Notes: generated by a model not told the origin, from the letters alone. 64,000 bases of DNA from Diphasiastrum complanatum (GCA_029204225.1 CM055099.1:49621294-49685293); one strand, 5' to 3'; counted from the first letter of the stretch, positions 1-9,139 are shown. Translations and numbers: made by a program.

Positions 1-165
1 GGTCAAGCCCACATTGAAGCATGCAACAAATATCTAGTCTCAAAGACTTACAAACACACATTCAGTGTGCTTCTCGCAATTCTGGATACTATGTTGCCAC
101 AAATGATAAATGGCAGGTCTTTAATTCCACCTCAGGATGTGCTGGCCAAGATTGTCATCTCTTCT
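1..165 (+). other. Unrecognised partial open frame, possible exon
   Basis: The frame is open from the window edge (55 codons) up to a plausible splice donor, TCT|GTACGA at 166; the same frame runs on to a TAA at 205-207. The peptide has a helical, hydrophobic part around LLAILDTMLPQM. I do not recognise the family. It could be an internal exon whose following intron received the LINE that starts near 224, or chance. No start codon is visible. Confidence 0.2.
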
Positions 166-223
166 GTACGATTGTATGCTATATTTAGGCTACTTATCTT
201 CTATTAAGTGTTAGACTAATGTG

Positions 224-1020
224 ATGGAGGGGTCCTCCATTGATGGTGCGATGGAGGGTTCCTCTGCTGCTGCCACATCCGTCACTTCGGAAGTTCTTGT
301 GATGGATACCCTTGACAAGAAGCTCCTTGCTGCTGCCGAAACACCTAAGGATACTACAAATCAGCTGTCCACAGTTGATTATACCTTCCAAACCTATTGA
401 GGGCCTCTTTGCTTATGACATCAACTTTATCCGGCAAGAAATCATCTCTCAAGAGACCAGTACACTTCTTCGAAATTGAGAATGGCAAGCTGGTCTTGGA
501 TCTTTGTGGTGTTAAAGAGCGAATGGAGCAGCTTGAACAAGAAAATGTGTATCTTAAGCAACGAATTGCAAAACATATACCTCAAGAGAGTGTCTTGGAG
601 GAGACTTCAAAAAAAATATCTTGCTTGGAAAAACAAGTTGAAGAGAAAAAGACATGGGCATCACTCTTCAAACCGGACGATATGGGCAGCAAACTCTCAT
701 CGCTTGAAAAACAGGTTGAAGAGACGACCTCCATCCTCAAGCAAGGTAATCACCCCCCTATTTCAGCCTTTACGATAGATAACAGTTTGGAAACTGTTTT
801 GGATGAGCAAGCTAAAAGGGCCAAAAAGGCCCTTAACATTAGAGTAAGAGGCATTACAAACGGGGGAAAACCAATAGAAGAATCGAAAGAATTACTCGTT
901 TCCAAGCTATCTCATGTTGCTGATGGTTTAGATACAGCATGGCGCAATAAGTTTGATGACAAAATATTATTTATCAAATCTCGTTCTCTTCAACAACACA
1001 ACGCAGCTATTTCGGCTTAG
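224..1020 (+). pseudogene. LINE ORF1 protein, frameshifted
   Basis: This is a chaperone-like ORF1 of a plant LINE. The N-terminal part starts at ATG 224 (MEGSSIDGAMEGSS) and stops at 398-400. The downstream part continues in another frame from about 397 to the TAG at 1018-1020, so one frameshift separates them. The downstream part has heptad-like coiled-coil stretches (two LEKQVEE repeats and MEQLEQENVYLKQR) and then a basic region near KKALNIRVRGI, which matches the usual coiled coil plus nucleic-acid-binding layout of LINE ORF1. A homologous ORF1 lies in LINE copy 3 (5433-6209), with the shared pattern of a TW[A/D] motif and a DTAWRNKFDDK/METAWRTKKDPD segment. The call rests on this pairing and on the endonuclease that follows. 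Confidence 0.6.
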
Positions 1021-1156
1021 GACAAAGCCTCCCGGGCATAGGAGCAGCCCAAGATCCCCTATCACTTTGCGACTTGGCTTCTAGAATTGCAATGACCTTT
1101 TATAATCATCATCTGCAGAAGATTTTGTTGATTTTATTGGAAAATGTGACATTTTA

Positions 1157-1883
1157 TTGCTGGCTGAAACCCATGAGTCTTTATATCATCCTCTTCCACA
1201 TATACAGGATTTTTCTTTGCATTCTGTTTTTCGCCCATTTGTGAGAGGAAAACCTTGTCGCGAATCTGGAGGAGTGGCTTGTTTATACAAGGGCACCGTA
1301 GTTAAGATGGTTAAGCAAGATCCCTACGCTCGCTATATCTGGCTTCACATTGTTGGGTCACTTTTGGGGATACTTCAAGATTATATGGTTGTGTGCTATT
1401 TTGCCCCACAGACATCGGCGTTTGCTGATTTTGGTGGAGACCCCTTTCAGGCACTTTCAGACGATATTGCTATCTTTTCCCAATAGGGTTACGTTCTGTT
1501 AGCAGGGGATTTCAACGCCCACACAAACTCCAGACAGACCGAATTTCATGCAGATACTGACTTTCTCCGGCTCCACCCTCTAGATATGGGACTAGATCGG
1601 ATTTCACAAGATGCAGACATTCCAGCTACTTCTTTTGGGGAGCAGTTGATTACTCTTGCAGAGACGCACTCTCTTGCCATCCTGAATGGCCTCACACAAT
1701 GGCCCTCCTCATCAGCATTTACATGTCATCTCCTCATGGTGGAGGGCATAGTGTAGTTGACTACTTTATTGGATCACATGCCTTGATCCCTCATATCTCT
1801 GATTTCTCCATTACCCCTCCTACTACTTCTGATCACTCACTCTTATGCCTCTCACTTGGTCATATAACCCCATCTTCTGACGT
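1157..1883 (+). pseudogene. LINE ORF2 endonuclease domain (exonuclease-endonuclease-phosphatase fold)
   Basis: This encodes the target-nicking endonuclease of LINE ORF2. Visible catalytic blocks in order: LLAETH (glutamate), GGVACLYKG, the YARYIWLHI strand, CYFAPQ, LLAGDFNAHTN (Asp/Asn) near 1497, SVVDYFIGS and finally TTSDHSLL (Asp-His) near 1830. One in-frame TAG at 1484-1486 and a frameshift near 1710-1740 break it, so it is dead. No translation start needs choosing because this is an internal part of a polyprotein. The domain is followed by a linker rather than by RT fingers and palm. Confidence 0.75.
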
Positions 1884-1907
1884 CCCATGCTCTTCTTCCA
1901 CACGTAA

Positions 1908-2690
1908 ATGTGCCCCTTTACTCACACTAGACTTACAAATTACACTACAGCCATGTCCCAATTACTTACCAACTTCCCTTTCACGGCATCAGTTAACCAA
2001 CAAGCCACTTTCCTCTCTCAATCCCTTTTAGCTGTTGCTTCCTCATCTTTCCCTACCAAAACAGTACCATCGCATAGACGTGTTCACAACCGATGGTATG
2101 ATTCAGAATGTCATTCTCTTCACAAACAAGTGGTCTATGCCAGATTACACTCCCCTGCCGTACTCAAACAACGCCAAAAAGAGTATCATAAAACCACCAA
2201 AAAAAAGAAGATAACGTACCTACGATCACTTTGCCAAAGGTTGATCGATTCTTTAGATTCTCCTTCTTCCTCCTTTTTTTGGAAGCACTTCACCAAACGC
2301 TCCTCGACACGGGCCCCCATAGCAATCGAATCCTGGATTGAATATGCCACGAAACTATATACCATGGACTCTCCTCCTATCTTACTCTCACCACGACCTG
2401 CCCACTGCTCTCTTTTTACTCCACACATGGTTGAAAACGCCATTAAGCCCCCGTACGGGACAACTTCGAGCCTCCTCTCACCAGCTTGCTATCGAGACGG
2501 GTAGATACACGAACACTCCCAGATCGTAGTGGATATGTCAGCTTTGCTCTCTTCAGGAGGCAGAGGATGAGTTTCATTTCATCTTTCGTTGTCCAGTATA
2601 ATATGAGGCCAATACCATTGCTTATATAGAAATACTCCTCTCACGCTGAGATCCTTCCTCACGTATCCAGACTCTAGATGTGTAGGTCTT
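1908..2690 (+). pseudogene. LINE ORF2 linker fused to C-terminal zinc-knuckle region, RT missing
   Basis: The first part (to about 2450) is the basic linker that follows the endonuclease in plant LINEs, with NRWYDSECHSL and a Lys-rich helix. At about 2451 the text switches to the typical extreme C-terminus: LRASSHQLAIETGRY, then a CQLC...EDEFHFIFRCP Cys/Cys/His/Cys motif. In an intact LINE about 500 residues of reverse transcriptase lie between these two parts. A stop (TAG) sits at 2527-2529 before the Cys motif. LINE copy 2 shows the same end-joining of linker to C-terminus, so the deletion may be shared. Confidence 0.6.
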
Positions 2691-2869
2691 CTGTTGAGGG
2701 AGATGTATACTCTACGAGCTTCACTTTTACCTACGCAATCCGATATGGATCACAGTCAGGCTCATATTACCCAGTTCTTCCAGAAGCGAGACAAAGAGGA
2801 TATTTCAGTCGAGGATTTTGAAGTTCCCGTTCGAAGATCGAAGACACAAAGAGTATCACATGCATCTAC

Positions 2870-3009
2870 TATTAGAAATCCATAAATCATAATATGGATG
2901 GACAGACTAGGATTCGAACCCAGGACCTCCCTCATACCGGATGGGATGCTCTACCACTGAGCTATCCGCCTTATTAGTTCTCTCTAGAGTGTGGATTGAT
3001 ATTCCAACA
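2870..3009 (-). repeat. TRIM LTR, left copy (3' LTR on the minus strand)
   Basis: 140 bp, TG-start mutated to TA at the plus-strand left end (2870-2871), end ...CCAACA. It keeps a perfect B box (GGTTCGAATCC on the minus strand). Confidence 0.88.
2893..2970 (-). ncRNA. tRNA-like sequence in the other TRIM LTR
   Basis: Same structure as at 3156-3227, with the perfect B box GGTTCGAATCC. The acceptor 5' strand has drifted (AGGCGGA), leaving one unpaired end position. Confidence 0.6.
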
Positions 3010-3113
3010 ACCCCCCTCAAGCCACACTTGGTTGGGGTCCTAGCTGTCACCTGCCCCACAACTTGGGCCACCTAACCATGGCTTTGACACCATGAGCCGT
3101 TAGGTCTAACTTG

Positions 3114-3125
3114 GCTCTGATACCA
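3114..3125 (-). other. Primer-binding site of the TRIM (initiator-Met tRNA)
   Basis: The minus strand reads TGGTATCAGAGC, complementary to the 3' end of plant initiator-Met tRNA, with no spacer from the LTR end at 3126. Confidence 0.9.
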
Positions 3126-3271
3126 TGTTAGAAATCCATAAATCATAATATGGATGGACAGACTAGGATTTGAACCCAGGACCTCCCTCATACCGGATGG
3201 GATGCTCTACCACTGAGCTATCTGCCCTGTTTGATAGTTCTCTCTAGAGTGTGGATTGATATTCCAACATC
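3126..3271 (-). repeat. TRIM LTR, right copy (5' LTR on the minus strand)
   Basis: 146 bp, TG...CA termini intact. It directly abuts the primer-binding site at 3114-3125. Confidence 0.9.
3156..3227 (-). ncRNA. tRNA-like sequence with Pol III A and B boxes inside the TRIM LTR
   Basis: On the minus strand, 72 nt fold like a tRNA at both ends. The acceptor stem is GGGCAGA with TCTGTCC (one G-T pair), the D arm is GCTCAGTGGTAGAGC with a 4-bp stem, and the T arm is CTGGGTTCAAATCCTAG. The A box TAGCTCAGTGG fits the consensus; the B box is GGTTCAAATCC here. The anticodon arm pairs badly and shows no clear anticodon, so this is a tRNA-derived internal promoter rather than a working tRNA gene. Confidence 0.65.
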
Positions 3272-3827
3272 TACTAGATCCAGTACTACTAGGTCTTCAC
3301 GTGCTTCCCACAGCCTGCAGCACACTCCACTACTACCATCACTCCTTACTTTCAGTCAGCTCGTAGCTAGTCTCCTCAGCAGAGCAGGTGGTTAAGCTCT
3401 TGCATTGTACCCTCACAAGCTGGTGGTCAAGCTTTGATACTTCTTCTTACAGATAGAGAGATAGATATGCTAGTTTTTCTTTCTTTCTTTAGTAAATAAG
3501 TCCGTCCGCGGACAATGCTCCTTACGATTGTACTCTCTTTTGTCTTATGTACCTTTGGGTACCAAAAGGCGTAAATAATTTTGATTCTAATTCTAATTCT
3601 CTTGGGCGAGGCTCATGGATTGGCCATTTATAATGGCTTACTGCAGTGGCATGATTCAGGTGACTATACTTGTTTTCACACAGAGGGGGACGTAGTGTTG
3701 TTGACTATTTCATGGGATTGCTGTCTCTCCCCTCCATTTCCTCCTCCTTGGTTCACCGCACCACCCTATCTGATCATTCATATCTCTCTCTCTCTCTATT
3801 GGCCTTTTTCACACCCCATATACTAGT

Positions 3828-4550
3828 ATGTTAACCTCTATCCCGAAGACCGTATACCGCTATAACCCTCAAAACACTCCTTTGTACAGGGAAGCCTTAT
3901 CTGCCCTGCTGACCCACTCCCCCTATGAACAAACTTTAGTGGACCAATCTCTTTTTCTTGTCCAGACCATGCATACCACTGCATCCCCACGGCCCAAGCA
4001 CTTACGACATTGCCAGCCACATAACCCTTGGTATGATGTGCAACAGCTTTGTCATCATCCCAGCACTTACATTCTGAGGGACACTCCTTCTCGTGGTATT
4101 CCCAAGCCTATTGTCTCCTCTCCACATTGGGTATTCATATTACTGATCTACCAGCTGGTACTCATCAATATGTTTGAGGCCACCTGTATAGGGCAAAACT
4201 TCAAAGCACTTGGCAGGGTTCGTCTGGGAAAGACTGAGTTTTATCATGCACATTTTCTATCCCGGAATCCCACTGGGTATCCTATAGTACCCGGATATCT
4301 GGTGGCAAGTATCTCACATAGACTGCGGACAGTGATGGGTCAGTTTCGGGTTTCCTCTCATCAGCAGCTAGCCATTGAGACTGGCAGATATAGTGGCACT
4401 CTGAGAGATGCACGGATTTGTAGTATGTGTGATACACATGATGTAGAGGATGAGTTTCATTTTCTCTTCAGATGCCCAACTTACTATGAGATCCGAGGGA
4501 GATATTATTGCTTGTTTCGAGATCACCCAGTCACACTCTCTCTACCTTGA
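3828..4550 (+). pseudogene. LINE ORF2 fragment: linker joined to C-terminal Cys/His region
   Basis: This 240-codon open frame has no RT signature (no [F/Y]xDD block). The N-terminal part corresponds to the endonuclease-RT linker (NPWYDV matches NRWYDS of copy 1). From about 4200 it carries the late C-terminal region: LGKTEFYHAHFLSR, then QQLAIETGRYSG, then the Cys-Cys-His-Cys knuckle CSMCDTH...EDEFHFLFRC. It is longer than the matching part of copy 1, because it includes extra sequence N-terminal to the IETGRY block. It is unlikely to be functional, because the endonuclease upstream is truncated and frameshifted. Confidence 0.65.
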
Positions 4551-5077
4551 TATCGTATGAGGATCCCAGATGTGTTGCACTGATGATCCGAGAGATGACC
4601 TGCGTATGGCGAGGCTAGACGCTAACACCCGGGACCTGAGCATATAGGAGTGTTTATCCCGTCGGAGACAGAGACAGGACAGTACTGATTCTGATGGAGA
4701 GGCTGAGATTCCAAATGCTTCCATACGTAGATGGCAGAGACAATGTAGACGACCAGAGAGAGCCAATCCACAGGCCACAGCCTATAGCTTCACGACAGCA
4801 GAGATGTCACCGACCATCCACTCGGAGACAAAGGTCCACAGTTCGATCAGCGATAGTGTCACGGCATACTATACATCATTATTTTACAGGCGAAGAGACA
4901 TCTATTGTACCATGATGATAGACTCTGCTTATGCTAGTCACTATTTCCTGTTTTTTTTATGTAGTCTTTTTTTTAGGTGGTATAGCTTTCATGCTCCCAC
5001 CGTGCATACTTGACATGTACCTGTTTATTAGTCCTTTGTACCTTAGGGTATTCATGGACATTAATAAAGATCTTTCT

Positions 5078-5082
<5 letters not shown>

Positions 5083-5122
<40 letters not shown>
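5083..5122 (+). repeat. (TC)n tail of LINE copy 2
   Basis: Pure CT dinucleotide array directly downstream of TTAATAAAGATCTTTCTTC and directly upstream of the LINE copy 3 repeat array. Confidence 0.9.
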
Positions 5123-5125
<3 letters not shown>

Positions 5126-5230
5126 GCGATGGCTCTCTAGCGGATCTGCTGTCCAACAACCAGCGATGGCTCTCTAGCGGATCTGCTGTCCAACAACCAG
5201 CAATGGCTCTCTAGCTGATCTGTCCAACAA
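5123..5230 (+). repeat. Three 37-bp tandem repeats in the LINE copy 3 5' region
   Basis: Units at 5123-5159, 5160-5196 and 5197-5230 start CCAGC[G/A]ATGGCTCTCTAGC and end GTCCAACAA. The third has a 3-bp deletion. Tandem 5' repeats are common promoter units of LINEs. Confidence 0.9.
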
Positions 5231-5432
5231 CCAGGGTCAGTGACCAGCGATGCTGCTTTTTAGTTGTAGCGATGGCCTAGTTGCTTCAGCTCCAGCGGTT
5301 TGGTTGCTGGTTTTGGTCCATCGCTGCTGAACATGTTGCAGCGACTCTTCATGGCCATCGTTGTTGTCTAGCAGATCAGTGGAAGCGATCATACTATTTT
5401 GCATATCTTCTGTTGCTCTTCTCAAATCTGCA

Positions 5433-6209
5433 ATGCCTCGTCGTAAAGGGGCTGGTGCCCCTACTCCTAAACCATTTTCCATTTCCAGTATTGCTTCTAC
5501 GTCTTCCTCACAGCCAGATGCATCTTCCCCGTCTCTTTCTATGCCTATTGCAGTCCCCATTTCTCCATCGAATCCTATTCTCAATAGCGAGACTACTGTA
5601 GCTCTCCCTTTGACTCCAACTTCCCCAGCAGATTCTTTGTCGTCCTTTGCTGCATTTACTCTTCTTCGTGAAGAACAACTCCGAATGTTTGAATATCTCA
5701 ACAATCACAGAGAAATGCTGGCTTCTCATGATTCTCTACATCTAGTTGTGCAATCACACCTCGAGAAGCTAGAAGCTTCCATCAAAGAACTCAAGACTGA
5801 AGTTGCAACTATCAAAAACGATACACCTTCCCAATTAGCTACGTCAGCTAAACTCCAACAGCTTGAAAATCAGGTGGAGCAGCACCATACGGCTGTCCAA
5901 ACTTGGGCAGATGTACTTAAAGGAAATACAGTTCCTCCACCACCTCCACCTTCACCTTCATTTATCTCAGCCACGTTCATCGAGAGCCGTCTGCGAGAGC
6001 ATAAGGCCCTTAACGGTGGCGTCAGAGGTGCTCTGAACTCCCAAAATGTTGTTGAAGATGCTAAGAAGTTTTTGGCTAGGGATCTTCAACACCATCACAC
6101 AGGTATGGAAACTGCATGGCGGACTAAGAAGGACCCGGATACTCTCGTTATCCGCTTCACATCAGTATCTGACCGGCGTGAAGCTTTGGGGAAGAGATCT
6201 AAATTGTAG
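5433..6209 (+). CDS. LINE ORF1 protein (copy 3)
   Basis: The open frame has its first ATG at 5433 (MPRRKGAGAP); the frame is also open upstream without ATG, so 5433 is the likely start. The layout is a Ser/Pro-rich low-complexity N-terminus (about residues 10-70), a coiled coil (about 75-165; EEQLRMFEYLNNHREM and LEKLEASIKELKTEVATI), a TWADVLKG motif, a proline run, then a basic domain with GVRGAL and TAWRTKKDPDTLVIRF. Just after the stop at 6207-6209, another frame continues ORF1-like text (KIFLDEDLTFIQVQGRRKQ), so the original protein was longer and a frameshift or nonsense change cut it. ORF1 acts as an RNA-binding chaperone in LINE particles (family knowledge). No ORF2 follows. Confidence 0.6.
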   Translation: MPRRKGAGAPTPKPFSISSIASTSSSQPDASSPSLSMPIAVPISPSNPILNSETTVALPLTPTSPADSLSSFAAFTLLREEQLRMFEYLNNHREMLASHDSLHLVVQSHLEKLEASIKELKTEVATIKNDTPSQLATSAKLQQLENQVEQHHTAVQTWADVLKGNTVPPPPPPSPSFISATFIESRLREHKALNGGVRGALNSQNVVEDAKKFLARDLQHHHTGMETAWRTKKDPDTLVIRFTSVSDRREALGKRSKL

Positions 6210-6592
6210 AATACCAAAATCTTTTTGGACGAAGACTTGACCTTCATCCAAGTCCAAGGACGCAGAAAGCAAGACAAGAAACTCTATCTACTAGCAAACG
6301 GCTCATCTACCATGACGGTACTATCAGATTTGTAGATCATAAGCCTATAGTTAATAAGAGTTTGATGTATGACATTGATCAGAGTTAGAGTCAGAGTTAG
6401 AGAGCTAAAGAGATGTCCAGTTGAACCTGTAAATGGTCTTTGTACCATATAATCTTGGCTATATAACTCTCTTCTTAGTTAGATTTAATTTCGTTATGTT
6501 GTTTTGATGGCACTGATCTATCTGGTTGCCATCTTATCTGATGTACGGGTTTGTCTTATACGCCTTTTGGCACGGAAAAGACGTTAATAAAA

Positions 6593-6612
6593 CTTCTTCT
6601 TCTTCTTCTTCT

Positions 6613-6700
<88 letters not shown>
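6593..6700 (+). repeat. Compound microsatellite tail (TTC)n(TC)n(CA)n of LINE copy 3
   Basis: About 25 bp of TTC repeats, about 62 bp of TC and 22 bp of CA directly follow TTAATAAAAC. Confidence 0.92.
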
Positions 6701-6753
6701 TCAAAAATCAGGGCAATTGTTCATGAATAATATAATAGGAAAGCAAATGAAAC

Positions 6754-6848
6754 CTATCAAAATCATCTCCAAAAGTAAGGTCTCCAGCTGTAGTACTTAA
6801 ATCCACAGCTTGTTGTTCTACTTCCCCCAAGTCCCTTGATCTTTCACC
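6754..6848 (-). other. Possible internal exon, unknown gene
   Basis: On the minus strand TTGCAG precedes 95 nt with only one open frame (GERSRDLGEVEQQAV, then TTAGDLTFGDDFD), ending at a GATAG|GTTTCA donor (6753-6752). The acidic composition looks coding. The family is not recognised. The frame joins in phase to the candidate exon at 7614-7667, and LINE copy 3 ends only about 50 bp beyond the donor. Confidence 0.3.
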
Positions 6849-7613
6849 CTGCAATGCCATGCACAAATCCAAATGAATGTCTAGTAGAAATTAACCACAA
6901 AATGTTTTACAGAAAAGGATCCAAATGCTCTCTCAATAGACCTAAATAATCAAATTATTCACCACATGTTACCACATGCAATACAAATCAATTAAAAAAG
7001 ATATACATGTCTTGCCAAAATGCGTGTATCAAAGTTTGGACTTATTTTCCAAAGTTGAACTACAAGTTGCAAATTATTTGTTTCCATAATACCCAATCAA
7101 GTTAAATGTCAATAACCATGACTCCTGAAATTACAACGCATATGAGCAACATGCAGTCAACATGATGATTATAAGCATGTACGAATAACTCAATAAGAAA
7201 TTTAAGCTTTGAAAATTCAGCTTATAACCATGAAATTGATCCTAAACCAAACACTGAATTAAGACAAGATCCTAAACTACAAAACTTTAGAAACGGCATG
7301 AACAAAAATATTTGAGTTGATAAACCACTCATCGAATGTTCTATTCCAATCTTGTTAGATTTTTGAAACTACACTTCAATAAACTCATTTAAAAATTATT
7401 ATTGCGAGTGAACCAATGAATAGGCAAAATATGTTGTCTAAGCTCTATTTTGAGTGTTTCAACCAAGCAAGTACGCTTAAGGCAATCTACCTTTCACGGA
7501 TGAAGACTAAAGGGTTTTGAACACTTCAATGGAGTCATATCCTAAATAAATATAGAAATAACATCTAGAAGCAAATGCATCATCCAGCAAAGAATATTGA
7601 AAGAAGATCATAC

Positions 7614-7667
7614 GTAGCCAACAATTTGATCCCCAACAAGGATGAGCAATGAGTCCCCTACGTAGAA
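7614..7667 (-). other. Possible internal exon, unknown gene
   Basis: Minus strand, exactly 18 codons (FYVGDSLLILVGDQIVGY) between an AG acceptor (7669-7668) and a GTATGA donor (7613-7612), phase 0 on both sides. It may belong with the candidate exon at 6754-6848. Short length keeps confidence low. Confidence 0.25.
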
Positions 7668-7739
7668 CTCAAGAGTAATCAAAATCATAAGCTATCGAAA
7701 TGAATAATGTAGCCCTACCTATGCCAATATAGAGTTACA

Positions 7740-8480
7740 TACCTATTTAACTAGCAGTACTTTAACCCCTATCTGCCCATCTAGTGTCTGGGAGGCTAAA
7801 TGGTGAGTCACCCTTGGATAAGGGGTACCCTTAAAGTAAGGGTAGGTGCCTTTGGATTAAGGTACTTGTGTCCTTGGATAAGGGCATGTAAGTGTCTACG
7901 CCTTGGATGGAGGTATGGAACCTAGTGAGGTGTTAGGAGGACCTTACCATGGATATTGGTCTTTTCCTAGACTTGGGCCTCAACCTTGAGCCATGATCAC
8001 ATAATAGGCCTTGGGCCAAAATTAGCCATCACATAAGGGTCATGGGGAACTCGTAGGAGGGCGCACCTACTAGAGTCCCAAGATGCCCCTAAAGAACCCA
8101 AGAAGTTATTTTCAAGAACCATAAGTTATGGAAGGGTCTTTTGACATTCCACTAACTTGTGGGCCTCTTGGCCCTTCCATTGCCTCCCCTTTTCTCATTG
8201 GCTGGTGTGGGCATTCCATAGTGCTTTTGAGTGTGTCATTGGCCATCTATAAGAAAGGGAGAGGGCGCCCAATTGAAGGGAGATTTCTTGTGTTGTAATT
8301 TGCTTCTATCCTCTAGTGGATTGCTAGTGTGTAGAGAGCTTAGATTTTGCTTGCTTGCTTTTGAGAGGATCACCATCTTTGGTATGGGACTCAGATGGGG
8401 GTAGGATCTTGAGCATGCTTGTGATTGTGACGGTAGTGATTGTCGTTTAGCAAGGGGGTGCTAGATAAGTCTTGCTTGTG
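7740..8480 (+). repeat. LTR-like sequence (possible solo LTR), boundaries unclear
   Basis: It has repeated CCTTGGATAAGGG-type motifs, a GGCCTTGGGCC box, a TATA-like CTATAAGAAAGGG at about 8249-8261 and a following leader-like region, as in plant LTRs. No second copy, TSD or primer-binding site was found, so the call is tentative. A short open frame after it (8498-8716) is not recognised. Confidence 0.3.
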
Positions 8481-8736
8481 CTTGGATCTAGCTATGGTTG
8501 GGTGGTAAATTCTTGAGGCCATCTTGTTTGTCTACTTTTGGAAGGAGCTTAGGAGCATTGGAGGAGAGGCACATTGGAGGGCTTTTGGAGGCATTGGTGG
8601 ACATCTACTCAAAGGCTTGGTGGGCTGCACTTCCTAGTCGTGAAAATAGAGGCCCTTTGGGAGAACCTTCAAGGAAGCTACTATTATGGACACAGTCCAT
8701 ACTTCTCTCCTTTTGACCTTTACTAGTGGACACGCA

Positions 8737-9130
8737 TTCTTTATTACAATTGGCAGGCCCCAAAACGCTATTTTACATGGTTCCTAATTTGGGCCCTGAT
8801 TTTTTAATATCGTATTTCCGTCCAACTCAATTAAAGAGAGGTAGATTTTACTTGTTATAAATAGCCACTAAGGCTATTCATTTTTTGATTTTATAACTTA
8901 GAGTCTTAAGCTTCTTGTAGGGGAGTTTCACAATTTTGGAGATCTTAGCTAGAGATCTACCTGAGCAATTGGCGACCATTGATATTCATACAGTTTTCTT
9001 AGTTTGAGAATGCTTTCTGGATGCTTTTTTGCTATCTTATGCTTCACTTGATATCGATATCTGTTGTTGAGTTCATAAAATGATATCAGAATACTTTCCT
9101 GTCCTCTGAATTTTTTTCACCTCTCTCTCT
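8737..9130 (+). repeat. Second LTR- or promoter-like stretch
   Basis: A TATA motif (GTTATAAATAGCC, about 8856) in otherwise noncoding AT-rich DNA, then a pyrimidine-rich leader. No coding frame and no boundaries are visible. Confidence 0.2.
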
Positions 9131-9139
9131 CTTTGTCTC

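Larger units (their letters stand above)
2870..3271 (-). mobile_element. TRIM (terminal-repeat retrotransposon in miniature), complete
   Basis: Two direct terminal repeats (2870-3009, 140 bp; 3126-3271, 146 bp) flank 116 bp of internal DNA. Read on the minus strand, the LTR begins TGTTGGAATATC and ends TTTCTAACA. The initiator-Met primer-binding site TGGTATCAGAGC follows directly (3125-3114), and a polypurine tract TTGAGGGGGG (about 3020-3010) precedes the second LTR. Target-site duplication TCTAC is present at 2865-2869 and 3272-3276. The element has no coding capacity. It inserted into the 3' part of LINE copy 1. The LTRs differ by a few substitutions and one short indel. Confidence 0.9.
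224..3603 (+). mobile_element. LINE copy 1, internally deleted (ORF1, endonuclease, no RT)
   Basis: Non-LTR retrotransposon remnant reading left to right: ORF1 with a coiled coil (224-1020), AP-type endonuclease (1157-1883), endonuclease-RT linker (1908-2450), then directly the C-terminal Cys/His region (2451-2690). The expected reverse transcriptase of about 1.5 kb between linker and C-terminus is missing. A TRIM element interrupts the 3' part at 2870-3271. The 3' end has a hairpin GTACCTTTGGGTAC (3549-3562), then GTAAATAA and a (TTCTAA)n-like tail to 3603. LINE copy 2 begins immediately after it. Confidence 0.75.
3604..5122 (+). mobile_element. LINE copy 2, 5'-truncated and RT-less
   Basis: It starts within the endonuclease (LGEAHGLAIYNGLLQW aligns with LAETHSLAILNGLTQW of copy 1), directly at the end of copy 1's tail. 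SVVDYFMG and LSDHSYLSL mark the endonuclease C-terminus, with a frameshift near 3690. The linker and C-terminal region follow (3828-4550), again with no RT. The 3' end has the hairpin TACCTTAGGGTA (5039-5050), TTAATAAA (5061-5068), then a (TC)n tail to 5122 that abuts LINE copy 3. Confidence 0.75.
5123..6700 (+). mobile_element. LINE copy 3, ORF1 only
   Basis: A 5' region with 37-bp tandem repeats is followed by ORF1 (5433-6209 and its frameshifted extension), then directly by a LINE-type 3' end: GCCTTTTGGC hairpin (6562-6571), GTTAATAAA and a (TTC)n(TC)n(CA)n tail to 6700. The whole of ORF2 is absent. This resembles the half-LINE arrangement known for mammalian HAL1, where only ORF1 is kept; that parallel is inference. 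Confidence 0.7.

Noticed and set aside
2893-3227. Two tRNA genes
   Set aside because: Acceptor, D and T arms are good, but the anticodon arm does not pair and no anticodon is evident; both copies sit inside the LTRs of one TRIM element.
5123-5230. CRISPR-like array
   Set aside because: Repeats are contiguous without spacers, and the context is a eukaryotic LINE.
4931-6726. Open frames with Ser-Leu repeats (4931-5140 and 6526-6726)
   Set aside because: They are translations of the (TC)n tails of LINE copies 2 and 3.
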